Shown here piece by piece: positions 29,858 through 38,303 of a stretch of 64,000 bases of DNA; position 1 is the stretch's first letter, and each line of letters opens with the position of its first letter. The stretch comes from Alcaligenes faecalis. Its GTDB lineage: Bacteria > Pseudomonadota > Gammaproteobacteria > Burkholderiales > Burkholderiaceae_B. Location: the NCBI RefSeq assembly GCF_009497775.1, contig NZ_CP031012.1:2232001-2296000 (forward strand), in the 5' to 3' direction. Under the pieces are notes generated by a model. It saw only the letters and a list, made by a program, of their open reading frames with translations, ran no database searches and was not told where the DNA came from. The translations under genes and the position numbers were made by a program.

Positions 29858-30469
29858 ATGACACCCAGCCCAGCAAAGTCCATTCCTGTCTTGTTTAAAC
29901 AGTTTGGCCTGACACTGGCGCTGGGCTTGTTCCTGCTAGGCAGCGCAGCCGCTGCCAATCTGCATCCCGTACGTGGCTTTCTGCCCGATCTGCGTTTTTC
30001 CCTGCAAGCCGCTGGCCCCAAAACCGTCACCCAGGATGACTTCAAGGATAAAGTCGTCATGATGTTTTTTGGCTATGCCAGTTGCCCGGATATTTGCCCC
30101 ACCACTTTGGCCCAGCTGGGTCTGGTCATGGAAGAACTGGGGAACGATGCCGATCAGGTGCGCATCATCTTTGTCAGTGTGGACCCCCATCGCGATACGC
30201 CCGACTCCCTGGCCCGTTATGTAGCCGCCTTTGATGGCAAGCACACCATGGGGCTGACAGGCTCAGAAAAGCAGATTGCCGATCTGGCCCGTCGTTACCG
30301 AGTGGCCTTCCAGATTGAAAAACCCGATCCCAAAGCGCCCGAGAACTACGAAGTCTCGCACAGCCGTGGTGTGTATATCTTCGATCAGCAAGGCAGAGCC
30401 CGGTATTTGGCACCGGACACCGAATCAGTACAGGTTCTGGCGGATGGGGTACGCAGTCTGCTGAACTAA
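29858..30469 (+). CDS. SCO1/SenC-family copper chaperone
   Basis: 203 residues. An N-terminal hydrophobic segment (about 15-33) is a signal peptide or anchor, followed by a thioredoxin-fold domain. Copper ligands are all visible: CPDIC with Cys76 and Cys80, and His168 in YEVSHSRGVYIFD. SCO proteins deliver copper to the CuA centre of cytochrome oxidase or act as periplasmic thiol reductants. No oxidase subunits lie nearby. It is last in the folD-prlC run. Confidence 0.92.
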   Translation: MTPSPAKSIPVLFKQFGLTLALGLFLLGSAAAANLHPVRGFLPDLRFSLQAAGPKTVTQDDFKDKVVMMFFGYASCPDICPTTLAQLGLVMEELGNDADQVRIIFVSVDPHRDTPDSLARYVAAFDGKHTMGLTGSEKQIADLARRYRVAFQIEKPDPKAPENYEVSHSRGVYIFDQQGRARYLAPDTESVQVLADGVRSLLN

Positions 30470-30595
30470 ACGGGCTTGGCCCTGAATCAAACCTCAGATC
30501 AGACTGGCCAACAGCGCCCTCAGCACAACAACCGAAGCATCAGGGCGGGTGTTCCCGTGCCTGGTTAGACACAGGAGCACCCACCCCCTTTGCCA

Positions 30596-32713
30596 TCAGC
30601 CTCCGTGCCGTGTGCTCTGACGTTCAGCCACCAGATCCTGCACCATGGACTTGGGCACTTCCGCGTAGCGCTTGAACTCCATGGTGTACGTTGCACGGCC
30701 CTGAGACATGGAACGCAGCGTGGTGGCATAGCCAAACATCTCGGACAAAGGCACTTCCGCCTTGATCAGCTTGCCCGCCCCCACCATGTCATCCATACCT
30801 TGCACCATGCCACGGCGGCTGGACAGATCTCCCATCACATTGCCGGCATAGTCTTCAGGCGTTTCCACTTCCACCGCCATCATGGGCTCCAGGATCACGG
30901 GTGATGCCTGCTTGGCCGCTTCCTTGAAACCAAAGATCGCCGCCATTTTGAAGGCCTGCTCGGACGAGTCCACATCGTGGTAAGAACCGAAGGTCAAGGT
31001 GACTTTCACATCCACCACGGGATAGCCCGCCAGCACACCACTGTTCAGGGCCTCCAGCACGCCTTTTTCCACCGCCGGAATGTACTCACGCGGAACCACC
31101 CCGCCCTTGATGGCATCGACAAACTCAAAGCCCTTGCCCGCCTCTTGCGGCTCCAGAGTAAAGACCACATGGCCGTACTGTCCTTTACCACCGGACTGAC
31201 GGACAAACTTGCCTTCGACATCGCGCACGGTCTTGCTGATGGTTTCGCGGTAGGCCACTTGCGGTTTGCCCACATTCGCTTCCACACCAAACTCGCGCTT
31301 CATGCGATCCACAATGATCTCCAGATGCAGCTCGCCCATACCGCCAATAATCGTCTGCCCCGATTCCTCGTCCGTGCTGACACGGAAGGACGGATCTTCA
31401 GAAGCCAGACGCGAGAGTGCAATCCCCATCTTTTCCTGATCAGACTTGGTCTTGGGCTCCACAGCCTGACGAATCACCGGCTCGGGAAACTCCATGCGCT
31501 CCAGGGTGATGATGGCCGAAGGATCACACAAGGTTTCCCCTGTGCTGACCTCTTTCAGGCCAACGCAGGCGGCAATATCACCCGCATGCAGTTCATCCAC
31601 CTCATGCCTGTCATTGGCATGCATCTGCACAATCCGGCCAATACGCTCTTTCTTGCCACGGCCCGGAATATAGACGCTATCACCCTTGGCCAGCACGCCG
31701 GAATACACACGCACAAAGGTTAGCTGGCCGACATACGGGTCCGTCATCAGCTTGAATGCCAATGCCGAGAACTTCTCATTGTCGTCGGATTGGCGAGTGA
31801 CGATTTCGCCAGCCTCGTTCAAGCCCTGTACAGCGGGCACATCCACGGGAGAAGGCAGCAGTTCCACCACCGCATCCAGCATGCGTTGTACACCCTTGTT
31901 CTTGAAGGCCGAGCCACACAGCATGGGCTGAATCTCTCCGGCAATGGTGCGCAAGCGCAGGCCCAGCGTAATCTGGGCCACGCTCAAATCACCCGTTTCC
32001 AGGTACTGATTCATCAACTCTTCATTAGCCTCTGCTGCCACTTCCAGCATGCGCTCACGCCACTGCTTGGCCGCAGCCAGCAGATCATCAGGGATCTCCT
32101 CAAAACTGAATTTCATGCCCTGAGAGGCCTCGTCCCACACAATCGCTTTCATCAAACGCAGGTCGATCACGCCCTTGAAGCCATCTTCAGCACCCATAGG
32201 GATCACCACAGGCACAGGATTGGCCTTGAGGCGGTCCACCATCATCTGGCGTACGCGGAAGAAATCGGCCCCCACGCGGTCCATCTTGTTGACGAAGGCC
32301 AGGCGCGGCACCTTGTACTTGTTGGCCTGACGCCAAACCGTTTCAGATTGCGGCTGTACCCCGCCGACGGCGTCATACACCATGACCGCGCCGTCCAGCA
32401 CGCGCATGGAGCGTTCAACCTCGATGGTGAAATCCACGTGGCCGGGGGTATCGATGATATTGATGCGGTGCTCGGGCAGCGAGCCATCCATGCCTCGCCA
32501 AAAGCAGGTGGTGGCCGCCGAGGTAATGGTGATGCCACGCTCCTGCTCCTGGCTCATCCAGTCCATGGTGGCCGCCCCGTCATGCACTTCCCCCAGCTTG
32601 TGACTGACGCCGGTGTAGAAAAGAATGCGCTCGGTAGTGGTGGTTTTGCCAGCGTCAATATGCGCCGAGATACCAATGTTCCGATAGCGAGTGATGGGTG
32701 TATGGCGAGCCAT
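30596..32713 (-). CDS. fusA: Elongation factor G, second-type paralogue
   Basis: Translocation GTPase of 705 residues from the ATG at 32713-32711; an upstream in-frame extension is rejected because it crosses the promoter. The G1 motif AHIDAGKTT is at 17-25, followed by [20 protein letters not shown], and the complete domains II-V ending in [18 protein letters not shown]. It is not flanked by rpsL, rpsG or tufA, so it is not the str-operon copy; betaproteobacteria often carry a second EF-G (fusA2) elsewhere. It is divergent from an ArsR-family regulator with a shared operator. Confidence 0.9.
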   Translation of the reverse strand: MARHTPITRYRNIGISAHIDAGKTTTTERILFYTGVSHKLGEVHDGAATMDWMSQEQERGITITSAATTCFWRGMDGSLPEHRINIIDTPGHVDFTIEVERSMRVLDGAVMVYDAVGGVQPQSETVWRQANKYKVPRLAFVNKMDRVGADFFRVRQMMVDRLKANPVPVVIPMGAEDGFKGVIDLRLMKAIVWDEASQGMKFSFEEIPDDLLAAAKQWRERMLEVAAEANEELMNQYLETGDLSVAQITLGLRLRTIAGEIQPMLCGSAFKNKGVQRMLDAVVELLPSPVDVPAVQGLNEAGEIVTRQSDDNEKFSALAFKLMTDPYVGQLTFVRVYSGVLAKGDSVYIPGRGKKERIGRIVQMHANDRHEVDELHAGDIAACVGLKEVSTGETLCDPSAIITLERMEFPEPVIRQAVEPKTKSDQEKMGIALSRLASEDPSFRVSTDEESGQTIIGGMGELHLEIIVDRMKREFGVEANVGKPQVAYRETISKTVRDVEGKFVRQSGGKGQYGHVVFTLEPQEAGKGFEFVDAIKGGVVPREYIPAVEKGVLEALNSGVLAGYPVVDVKVTLTFGSYHDVDSSEQAFKMAAIFGFKEAAKQASPVILEPMMAVEVETPEDYAGNVMGDLSSRRGMVQGMDDMVGAGKLIKAEVPLSEMFGYATTLRSMSQGRATYTMEFKRYAEVPKSMVQDLVAERQSTRHGG

Positions 32714-32779
32714 GATGATTGTCCTTGGAGTCGTCCTGCCTTGCGGTGCAAGGCACCTGGGCTCCTGTTGTTCCAGTGG

Positions 32780-32823
32780 TTGATAACAATCAGATAGTAC
32801 GCCTACAATCGTACTATAAACAA
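32780..32823. promoter_or_regulatory. Overlapping divergent promoters with a shared inverted-repeat operator (fusA2/arsR)
   Basis: A perfect repeat ATAGTACG-N8-CGTACTAT occupies 32794-32817. On the plus strand, TTGATA (32780-32785), 18 bp, TACAAT (32804-32809) forms a promoter for the regulator. On the minus strand, TTGTTT (32823-32818), 18 bp, TACTAT (32799-32794) forms the fusA2 promoter. The repeat covers the whole spacer and -10 of the fusA2 promoter and the -10 of the other, a layout expected for repression of both. Confidence 0.7.
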
Positions 32824-32923
32824 GATTTTTTCCACGCACTCGTGCATTCAAACCACAGCACAAGGCGAAAACGGTACGTGGACACAGGTACAATCACCGC
32901 GACGAATAATGACAGGACTCTAC

Positions 32924-33277
32924 ATGCTTCCCAATCATCCCGAACGCGCGCAGATTCGCTTGGAAAATGTACTGACTGCCCTGGGCAATCCCTTGCGCCT
33001 GGCCGTTGTGCGCGCTCTGGCCTCTGAGGGCGAACGCGCGTGTGGCTCGCTGCTGCAAGGCCAAACCAAATCCACCATGACGCATCACTGGCGTGTCTTG
33101 CGCGATAGCGGCGTGATCTGGCAGCGGCCTTCTGGACGAGAAAACCTGCTGTCGCTGCGCAAGGATGATCTGGAGGACCGCTTTCCCGGCCTGCTGCATT
33201 CCTTGCTGGGCGCGCTGGAAAATGACCCGGTAACCGAAGCAACCACTGCACAGCATCTGCAAAACGCCGCTAAATAA
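32924..33277 (+). CDS. ArsR-family winged-helix transcriptional regulator
   Basis: 117 residues from the ATG at 32924, chosen because AGGA lies 7 nt upstream; an in-frame ATG at 32909 would add five residues. ALGNPLRLAVVRALA and the recognition region STMTHHWRVLRDSGVIWQR are the typical ArsR fold. Only one Cys (in ERACGSLLQ) is present, and the ELCVCDL-type metal site of ArsR/SmtB is absent, so the signal is probably not a thiolate-bound metal. Divergent from fusA2, whose promoter carries the probable operator. Confidence 0.85.
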   Translation: MLPNHPERAQIRLENVLTALGNPLRLAVVRALASEGERACGSLLQGQTKSTMTHHWRVLRDSGVIWQRPSGRENLLSLRKDDLEDRFPGLLHSLLGALENDPVTEATTAQHLQNAAK

Positions 33278-33297
33278 TAAAAATGCCCTGAAAATCA

Positions 33298-33345
33298 AAC
33301 TGCCCGCCAAAGGCCGGATTAATATCCAACTTTTGGCGGGCAGTT
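33298..33345. terminator. Long stem-loop between the ArsR gene and the disulfide reductase
   Basis: A perfect 14-bp stem (33298-33311 with 33332-33345) has a 20-nt loop and lies between convergent genes. The minus-strand side is followed by a broken T-rich stretch; the plus side has none. It probably ends the reductase transcript. Confidence 0.55.
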
Positions 33346-33410
33346 CACAGACAGGGTCGAGATTGCCGGGGCAAGAACCCGAGCACGAAATCAGACCTGT
33401 TCAGACGGGC

Positions 33411-34796
33411 TTATTTGCCTCGCAAGGCAGATTGCGCACCGCGCAGAGCCGTGCGCAAGCCCTCTTCCAATACGGGATGGTAGAACGGCATGGCCAGCAT
33501 CTGATCCAGGGTCAGCCCCATCTGCAAGGACCAGGCCAACAAGTGGGCGATATGTTCGGCTTGAGGCCCGACCATCTCGGCCCCCAGGAACTTGCCCTCC
33601 TTGTCCGCATAAACATGCAGCAAGCCACGGTTGACCAGCATCACGCGGGCACGGCCCTGATTGCCGAAGTTCACGCTCCCTGTCACCGCGCCTTCTGGCA
33701 GTGATTTAAAGGGCGTACCAACGACAGCCACCTGCGGATCACTAAACACCACCGCCATGCGCGCACGACGCGCCATGGGCTCGTCCTGGCCATTGCTGAT
33801 GGCCTGCAACGCGGCCAGACGACCATCATCCGCTGCCTCGTGCAAGATAGGCGCACGCTGGTTCACATCACCCGCCAGATAAATGGAAGTGCCTTTCAGT
33901 TGCAGGCTGTCCATGTCAAAGACCACACGCCCTTTGCTATCCCACTGCACAGGCGTATTTTCCAGGCCCAGATTGTCCAGCTGCGGACTGCGCCCGGCGG
34001 CTCCCAGCACGTAGTCGTAATCCTCGACCACTTCCTTGCCGTCCACCTGCAAACGCACGCGTGCCTTGCCATTGACGACTTCGCTCCCCAATACGGCTAC
34101 GTCAGCGCGAATGTTCAGCTCCTGGCTGAAAATCGCCCGTCCAGCTTCACGCACCTCGGGATCAGAAAGACCGGCCAGACTCTGGCTGCGGTTAATAATG
34201 GACACCTTCACGCCCACACGCGCCAGCGCCTGGCCCAGCTCCAGACCAATCACGCCCGTACCGACAACCAGCACGCTTTCCGGCAAATCCGTCCAGTCAA
34301 AAACATCCTCATTATTGATCAGCAAGGCGCCCAGCGGCTCCAGCTCCTTGGGGCGCACGGGCGTGGAGCCGGTAGCAATAATCACGTGCTTTGCGGTGAT
34401 ACGGGTATGGTCATCCACTTCCAGCACATGCTCGGACACAAAGCGGGCATGGCCACGTACTTTGTCTTCGGCATCAAAGCCTTCCACATCGTCCACCACA
34501 AACTGCACAAAACGATCTCGCTCGCGACGCACGCGGTCCATAACCTCTTTGCCTTCAATGCGGACACTGCCGTCAACGTGAACACCAAAGGGAGCGGTAT
34601 GGCGGGCATGATGAGCGGCATCCGCCGCTGCAATCAGCAATTTGGATGGCATGCAGCCAACACGCGCGCACATGGTGCCATAGGGGCCTGATTCAATCAT
34701 CAGCGTTCGTTTACCGGCGCGTTTGGCCGTGCGATACGCTGTCATGCCTGCTGTCCCCGCTCCAATCACGGCAACATCACACTGAATTTCTTTCAT
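33411..34796 (-). CDS. Flavoprotein disulfide reductase (dihydrolipoyl dehydrogenase-like)
   Basis: 461 residues from the ATG at 34796-34794, with GGAG upstream. FAD motif VIGAGTAGMTAYRTAKRAG, redox pair in MCARVGCMPSK (CxxxxC), NAD(P) motif VVGTGVIGLELGQALA near residue 180, and a C-terminal His-Glu dyad segment FYHPVLEEGL as in lipoamide dehydrogenases. It is not part of a 2-oxoacid dehydrogenase operon; the nearby PDH operon already encodes E3. It is divergent from a CueR-like copper sensor, so a role in thiol or metal stress is plausible. Mercuric reductase is unlikely because there is no C-terminal Cys pair. Confidence 0.82.
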   Translation of the reverse strand: MKEIQCDVAVIGAGTAGMTAYRTAKRAGKRTLMIESGPYGTMCARVGCMPSKLLIAAADAAHHARHTAPFGVHVDGSVRIEGKEVMDRVRRERDRFVQFVVDDVEGFDAEDKVRGHARFVSEHVLEVDDHTRITAKHVIIATGSTPVRPKELEPLGALLINNEDVFDWTDLPESVLVVGTGVIGLELGQALARVGVKVSIINRSQSLAGLSDPEVREAGRAIFSQELNIRADVAVLGSEVVNGKARVRLQVDGKEVVEDYDYVLGAAGRSPQLDNLGLENTPVQWDSKGRVVFDMDSLQLKGTSIYLAGDVNQRAPILHEAADDGRLAALQAISNGQDEPMARRARMAVVFSDPQVAVVGTPFKSLPEGAVTGSVNFGNQGRARVMLVNRGLLHVYADKEGKFLGAEMVGPQAEHIAHLLAWSLQMGLTLDQMLAMPFYHPVLEEGLRTALRGAQSALRGK

Positions 34797-34824
34797 AACC
34801 GCTCCTTGAGTCCATACTAAGGCA

Positions 34825-34838
34825 ATCAGGGGCCTGAT
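34825..34838. promoter_or_regulatory. Short dyad in the reductase/cueR intergenic region
   Basis: ATCAGG-GG-CCTGAT lies upstream of the reductase gene, just before a TAGTAT that could be its -10 box on the minus strand. MerR-family sites are dyads between -35 and -10, but no good -35 was found, so CueR binding is only a possibility. Confidence 0.3.
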
Positions 34839-34924
34839 GACCTGCCCGACCACCCGTTCTACAATGTGCAGAATTGACTCTTTCAATCATAACGCAGTCC
34901 CCTTGCACTGCCCGAGGAAAGCCC

Positions 34925-35347
34925 ATGCTGATTAGTGAAGCGGCCCGCGTAACCGGCCTGACACCCAAGATGATTCGGCACTATGAAGATCTGGGACTCT
35001 TGAATAGTGACCGTGCCCCCAATGGCTACCGCGTCTACCAGGATCAGGACCTGGATACCTTGCACTTTATTGTTCGTGCCAAGGACCTGGGTTTCAATCT
35101 GGCGGACATTCAGCAACTGACCAGCCTGTGGCGCGACCAGCAGCGTCCCAGCAGCGAGGTCAAGCAACTGGCTCAGTCTCATATTCAGGATCTGGAAAGC
35201 CGCGCTGCCCTGCTGCTGGACATGGCCGCCAAGCTGCGTGTGCTGGCGGAGCAATGCCAGGGAGATCAACACCCCGACTGCCCGATTCTGGATGGCCTGG
35301 AGGGCGCGTGCTGCCATACAGACGCTTCATTGAAAACAAGAATATAA
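34925..35347 (+). CDS. MerR-family Cu(I)-responsive regulator, CueR-like
   Basis: 140 residues from the ATG at 34925, where MLISEAARVTGLTPKMIRHYE matches the MerR helix-turn-helix start. The metal loop has Cys111 and Cys119 separated by seven residues (CQGDQHPDCPI), aligning with Cys112/Cys120 of E. coli CueR. Ser77 occupies the position that is Ser in monovalent-metal sensors and Cys in MerR. A further ACCH lies at the C-terminus. It thus looks like a Cu(I)/Ag(I)/Au(I) sensor. No copA or other copper pump lies alongside. Confidence 0.85.
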   Translation: MLISEAARVTGLTPKMIRHYEDLGLLNSDRAPNGYRVYQDQDLDTLHFIVRAKDLGFNLADIQQLTSLWRDQQRPSSEVKQLAQSHIQDLESRAALLLDMAAKLRVLAEQCQGDQHPDCPILDGLEGACCHTDASLKTRI

Positions 35348-35384
35348 AAAAGGCCTGAGTTCATCATCGAACTCAGGCCTTTTC
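35346..35384. terminator. Bidirectional terminator between cueR-like gene and nitroreductase
   Basis: A perfect 15-bp stem (35348-35362 with 35369-35383) and a 6-nt loop, with A/T runs on both sides. It sits between convergent genes and overlaps the end of the cueR-like gene. Confidence 0.9.
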
Positions 35385-35426
35385 ATCAAGACTGCGAGCT
35401 TGGCTTACGCAAGCTAGCGCACCAGC

Positions 35427-35996
35427 TTAGGCGGGCTGCCACTCCGTCACGAACTTCTGTGGCTCGGGACGCTGTGCAGGACCCAGATTGTGAATAGGCG
35501 TACCTACCGACACAAAGCCCAGGAACTGGTAATCCAGGGAATCAAAACCCAAGGCTTCAGGGACTTCTTCACCATAGGTGCCCAGGCCTGTGCTCCAGAA
35601 AGCACCAAAGCCCAACTGGTGAGCCGCATGCAGCATATTGCTGACGGCTGCGCCCGTCGCCAGAACACGTTCCAGTTCAGGGATTTTTTCTTCGCCATGA
35701 TCGATGTGGCTGGCCACAGCAATCAGCATGGGCACTTTGGCCAGCCAGGCGCGAACGCTGGCGGCTTTCTGCTCGGTCAAGGGATTACCGGCACGCTCGT
35801 TGGCGGCAATGGCCAGTTCACCCAAAGCCTGTACGTTTTCACCACGAATCAGGCAAAAGCGCCATGGCTGCAAACGGCCATGGTCGGGGGCGCACACGGC
35901 AGCGCGCAAAATCAGGTCCAGTTCCTGCTCGTTCGGGCCGGGGCCTTGCACCAGCTTGATGGAGCGGCGGGACAACAGGGAATCAATGGTACTCAT
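35427..35996 (-). CDS. Nitroreductase-family flavoprotein (YdjA-like)
   Basis: 189 residues from the ATG at 35996-35994. The NfsA/NfsB-type FMN fold is indicated by SRRSIKLVQGP at the N-terminus, APDHGRLQPWRFCLI near residue 37, NMLHAAHQLGFGAFWSTG near residue 125, and YQFLGFVSVG near the end. The short single-domain form resembles E. coli YdjA. Natural substrate unknown. It lies 50 nt after pdxJ with a hairpin between, so it may be the distal gene of the same transcript. Confidence 0.88.
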   Translation of the reverse strand: MSTIDSLLSRRSIKLVQGPGPNEQELDLILRAAVCAPDHGRLQPWRFCLIRGENVQALGELAIAANERAGNPLTEQKAASVRAWLAKVPMLIAVASHIDHGEEKIPELERVLATGAAVSNMLHAAHQLGFGAFWSTGLGTYGEEVPEALGFDSLDYQFLGFVSVGTPIHNLGPAQRPEPQKFVTEWQPA

Positions 35997-36021
35997 AGTG
36001 CTTCCAGAATCAGTTAAGAGT

Positions 36022-36042
36022 GCCCTGCCTTGATGGCAGGGC
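36022..36042 (-). promoter_or_regulatory. Hairpin between pdxJ and the nitroreductase gene
   Basis: GCCCTGCC and GGCAGGGC form an 8-bp perfect stem with a 5-nt loop. There is no U-run after it, so it is at most a partial terminator or processing site. Confidence 0.45.
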
Positions 36043-36046
36043 TCAG

Positions 36047-36784
36047 TCAGGCTTGAGCAGGAGCGCCCGCTTGCACCAGCAAGGCTTTCATGTCGCGCAC
36101 GGCTTTTTCCCAACCGTCAAAGACAGCCTGGGCAACAATGGCGTGACCAATATTGAGCTCCGTCAGCCCCGGCAAGGCAGCAATCGCTTGTACGTTGCCG
36201 TAGTGCAGGCCGTGACCGGCATTCACACGCAGACCTTGCGATACACCTTGAGCAATACCGGCACGGATACGTTCCAGTTCGCTGGCGGCCTGCTCGGGCG
36301 TTTGAGCATCCGCATACGTGCCTGTGTGCAATTCAATCACGGTAGCGCCCACTTCACTGGCAGCACGGATTTGCGCCGGGTCGGCATCAATGAACAGCGA
36401 GACACGAATGCCGGCAGCCTGTAATTGCTGCACGGCTGCCTTGACCTGGTCCAGACGGCCGACCACATCCAGACCACCTTCGGTGGTCAGTTCAGCACGG
36501 TGTTCGGGAACCAGGCAGACATCGTCCGGCTTGATACGGCAGGCAATGTCCAGCATTTCGGTGGTGATGGCGCATTCCAGATTCATCCGGGTACGCAGCA
36601 CGGGGCGCAGGGCCTCGACGTCGGCATCCTGAATATGACGCCGGTCTTCACGCAGATGTAAGGTGATCAGGTCCGCTCCGGCTTCTTCTGCTCGCAAAGC
36701 GGCCTGAATTGGATCAGGGTATGTGGTCAGACGCTGCTGGCGCAGCGTCGCCACATGATCGATATTGACGCCCAGTTCTAACAT
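36047..36784 (-). CDS. pdxJ: Pyridoxine 5'-phosphate synthase
   Basis: Condenses 1-deoxyxylulose 5-phosphate with 3-amino-2-oxopropyl phosphate to pyridoxine 5'-phosphate. 245 residues, standard. The N-terminal [15 protein letters not shown] signature, the [11 protein letters not shown] segment near residue 43, the [14 protein letters not shown] region near residue 98 and the C-terminal [16 protein letters not shown] are all present. It shares deoxyxylulose 5-phosphate with dxr. Confidence 0.97.
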   Translation of the reverse strand: MLELGVNIDHVATLRQQRLTTYPDPIQAALRAEEAGADLITLHLREDRRHIQDADVEALRPVLRTRMNLECAITTEMLDIACRIKPDDVCLVPEHRAELTTEGGLDVVGRLDQVKAAVQQLQAAGIRVSLFIDADPAQIRAASEVGATVIELHTGTYADAQTPEQAASELERIRAGIAQGVSQGLRVNAGHGLHYGNVQAIAALPGLTELNIGHAIVAQAVFDGWEKAVRDMKALLVQAGAPAQA

Positions 36785-36839
36785 TCCCCAAGGACCTCCG
36801 TAGTTTCAGGGATGAATGACCAGACGTATTATCGCCTGT

Positions 36840-38303
36840 TTATTCCGGTGCTGTCCCGGCGGCCTGGGTCTTTGTTTCAGGCTTGACGGTTTCAGCTGTC
36901 CAGCCGCCACCCAAAGCCTTGTACAACTCGACCCGGTTCATCAGGGATGCCAAGCCAGTCTGAATGTAGGCTTGACGCGTACCGTACAGGCTGACTTCCG
37001 CCGTTTGCACCTGCAGGAAGCTGTCTATACCCACTTCGTAACGCAGCTTGGCCAAACGCAAGCTTTCGCTGGCAGCCTGATCAACCTCTTGCAAGGCGTC
37101 GATCTGCTGACCGTAGGTGGCTTCACCCGCCAGAGCATCAGCCACTTCGCGGAAGGCTTCCTGAATGGTTTTTTCATACTGGCTGATCGCAATGTCACGA
37201 CGAGCCTCGGCCAGATCCAGATTGGCCCAGGTGCTGCCCGAGAGCAGCGGCATGGTAATTTGCGGCTGGAACTGCCAGTAACGGTTACCCGAACTGAACA
37301 GACCGCCCAGCTCGGGGCTCATGAAGCCCAGCAGGCCGGTCAGGCTCAGACGCGGGAAGAAAGCAGCGCGTGCTGCACCGATGCTGTAGTTAGAGCCGCG
37401 CAAGACGTGCTCGGCCGCCACAATATCAGGACGACGTTCCAGCAGTTCTGCCGACAGCCCCACGGGCAAGCTAGGCATCAGCTGCGCACGGGTAAACGGC
37501 AAGCCTGCAGGCAGATCTGTGGGGATTTCACGTCCCAGCAAGACCTGCAAGGCATTTAGTGCACGCTGGCGGTCACGCTCGACAGCCTGCATATCGGAAC
37601 GCACAGTGTTGTATTGCACCTTGGCCTGGTTCAGGTCCAGCGCAGACACGGTACCGGCATCGTAAGAGGACTGCACCAGACGCAGTGTTTCCTGACGGCT
37701 ACGCAAGGTATTGCTCATCAGGGCATGCAGCTCTTCTGCAGTACGCACCTTGAAGTAGGCTTCCGCCGTGCCCGCCACCAGGGCGATATGGGCAGTACGC
37801 TGGGCCTGCTCGGTGGCAAAGTACTGTTCTTGAGCGGCACGGGCCAGATCACGCACGCGGCCAAAGAAGTCCAGTTCAAAGGCTGTGATACCGACGCCAG
37901 CCTGGAAGCTGCGGGTCACCGGAGCCGAGGTCGGGCCGCCGGGACGCAGATCAGCCGGTGTGTGGGTGGCCTGCTCGGCCGCCTGCACACCAATGCTGGG
38001 CAACTGGTCACTGCGTGCCACGCCATACTGCGCACGAGCTTCCTCGATACGCTGGGTGGCAATACGCAAGTCGCGGTTGTTTTCCAGAGCCTGCCCGATC
38101 AGGGCATGCAGACGCGGATCGGTAAAAAATTCGCGCCAGCCCAGGTCAGCCACCTGTGCCGCATCCGCCTGGCCCTGCTGGGCCAGAGGGAATTGTGCAG
38201 GCACGGGGGAATCAGGACGCTCGTACTTCGGTGCCAAGGAGCAAGCCGACAAGGCAAACGCCACGGCCAGCACCAAGGGGCTACGTAAAAACATGCTAGA
38301 CAT
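36840..38303 (-). CDS. RND efflux outer-membrane channel lipoprotein (OprM/NodT family)
   Basis: 487 residues. A signal peptide ends in the lipobox LSACS (Cys about residue 21), so it is probably acylated. Two repeated outer-membrane-factor domains are present with the usual ALENNRDLRIA and AARAAFFPRLSLTGLLGF segments. It is the third gene of the adaptor-pump-channel operon and overlaps the pump stop by one base (TGATG), as expected for MexAB-OprM-type sets. Confidence 0.92.
   Translation of the reverse strand: MSSMFLRSPLVLAVAFALSACSLAPKYERPDSPVPAQFPLAQQGQADAAQVADLGWREFFTDPRLHALIGQALENNRDLRIATQRIEEARAQYGVARSDQLPSIGVQAAEQATHTPADLRPGGPTSAPVTRSFQAGVGITAFELDFFGRVRDLARAAQEQYFATEQAQRTAHIALVAGTAEAYFKVRTAEELHALMSNTLRSRQETLRLVQSSYDAGTVSALDLNQAKVQYNTVRSDMQAVERDRQRALNALQVLLGREIPTDLPAGLPFTRAQLMPSLPVGLSAELLERRPDIVAAEHVLRGSNYSIGAARAAFFPRLSLTGLLGFMSPELGGLFSSGNRYWQFQPQITMPLLSGSTWANLDLAEARRDIAISQYEKTIQEAFREVADALAGEATYGQQIDALQEVDQAASESLRLAKLRYEVGIDSFLQVQTAEVSLYGTRQAYIQTGLASLMNRVELYKALGGGWTAETVKPETKTQAAGTAPE

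Noticed and set aside
30470..30595. Terminator between sco1 and fusA2
   Set aside because: A 9-bp imperfect repeat (GGGTGTTCC/GGAGCACCC) exists but has no T-run on either side, so I do not call it.
30596..32713. EF-G copy as tetracycline-resistance (TetM-type) ribosome protection protein
   Set aside because: Length, N-terminus and domain segments follow EF-G throughout; no TetM-like features are visible.
33411..34796. Mercuric reductase next to a MerR-family regulator
   Set aside because: No N-terminal HMA domain or C-terminal Cys pair, and the regulator has Ser77 and CueR-type spacing rather than the MerR cysteines.
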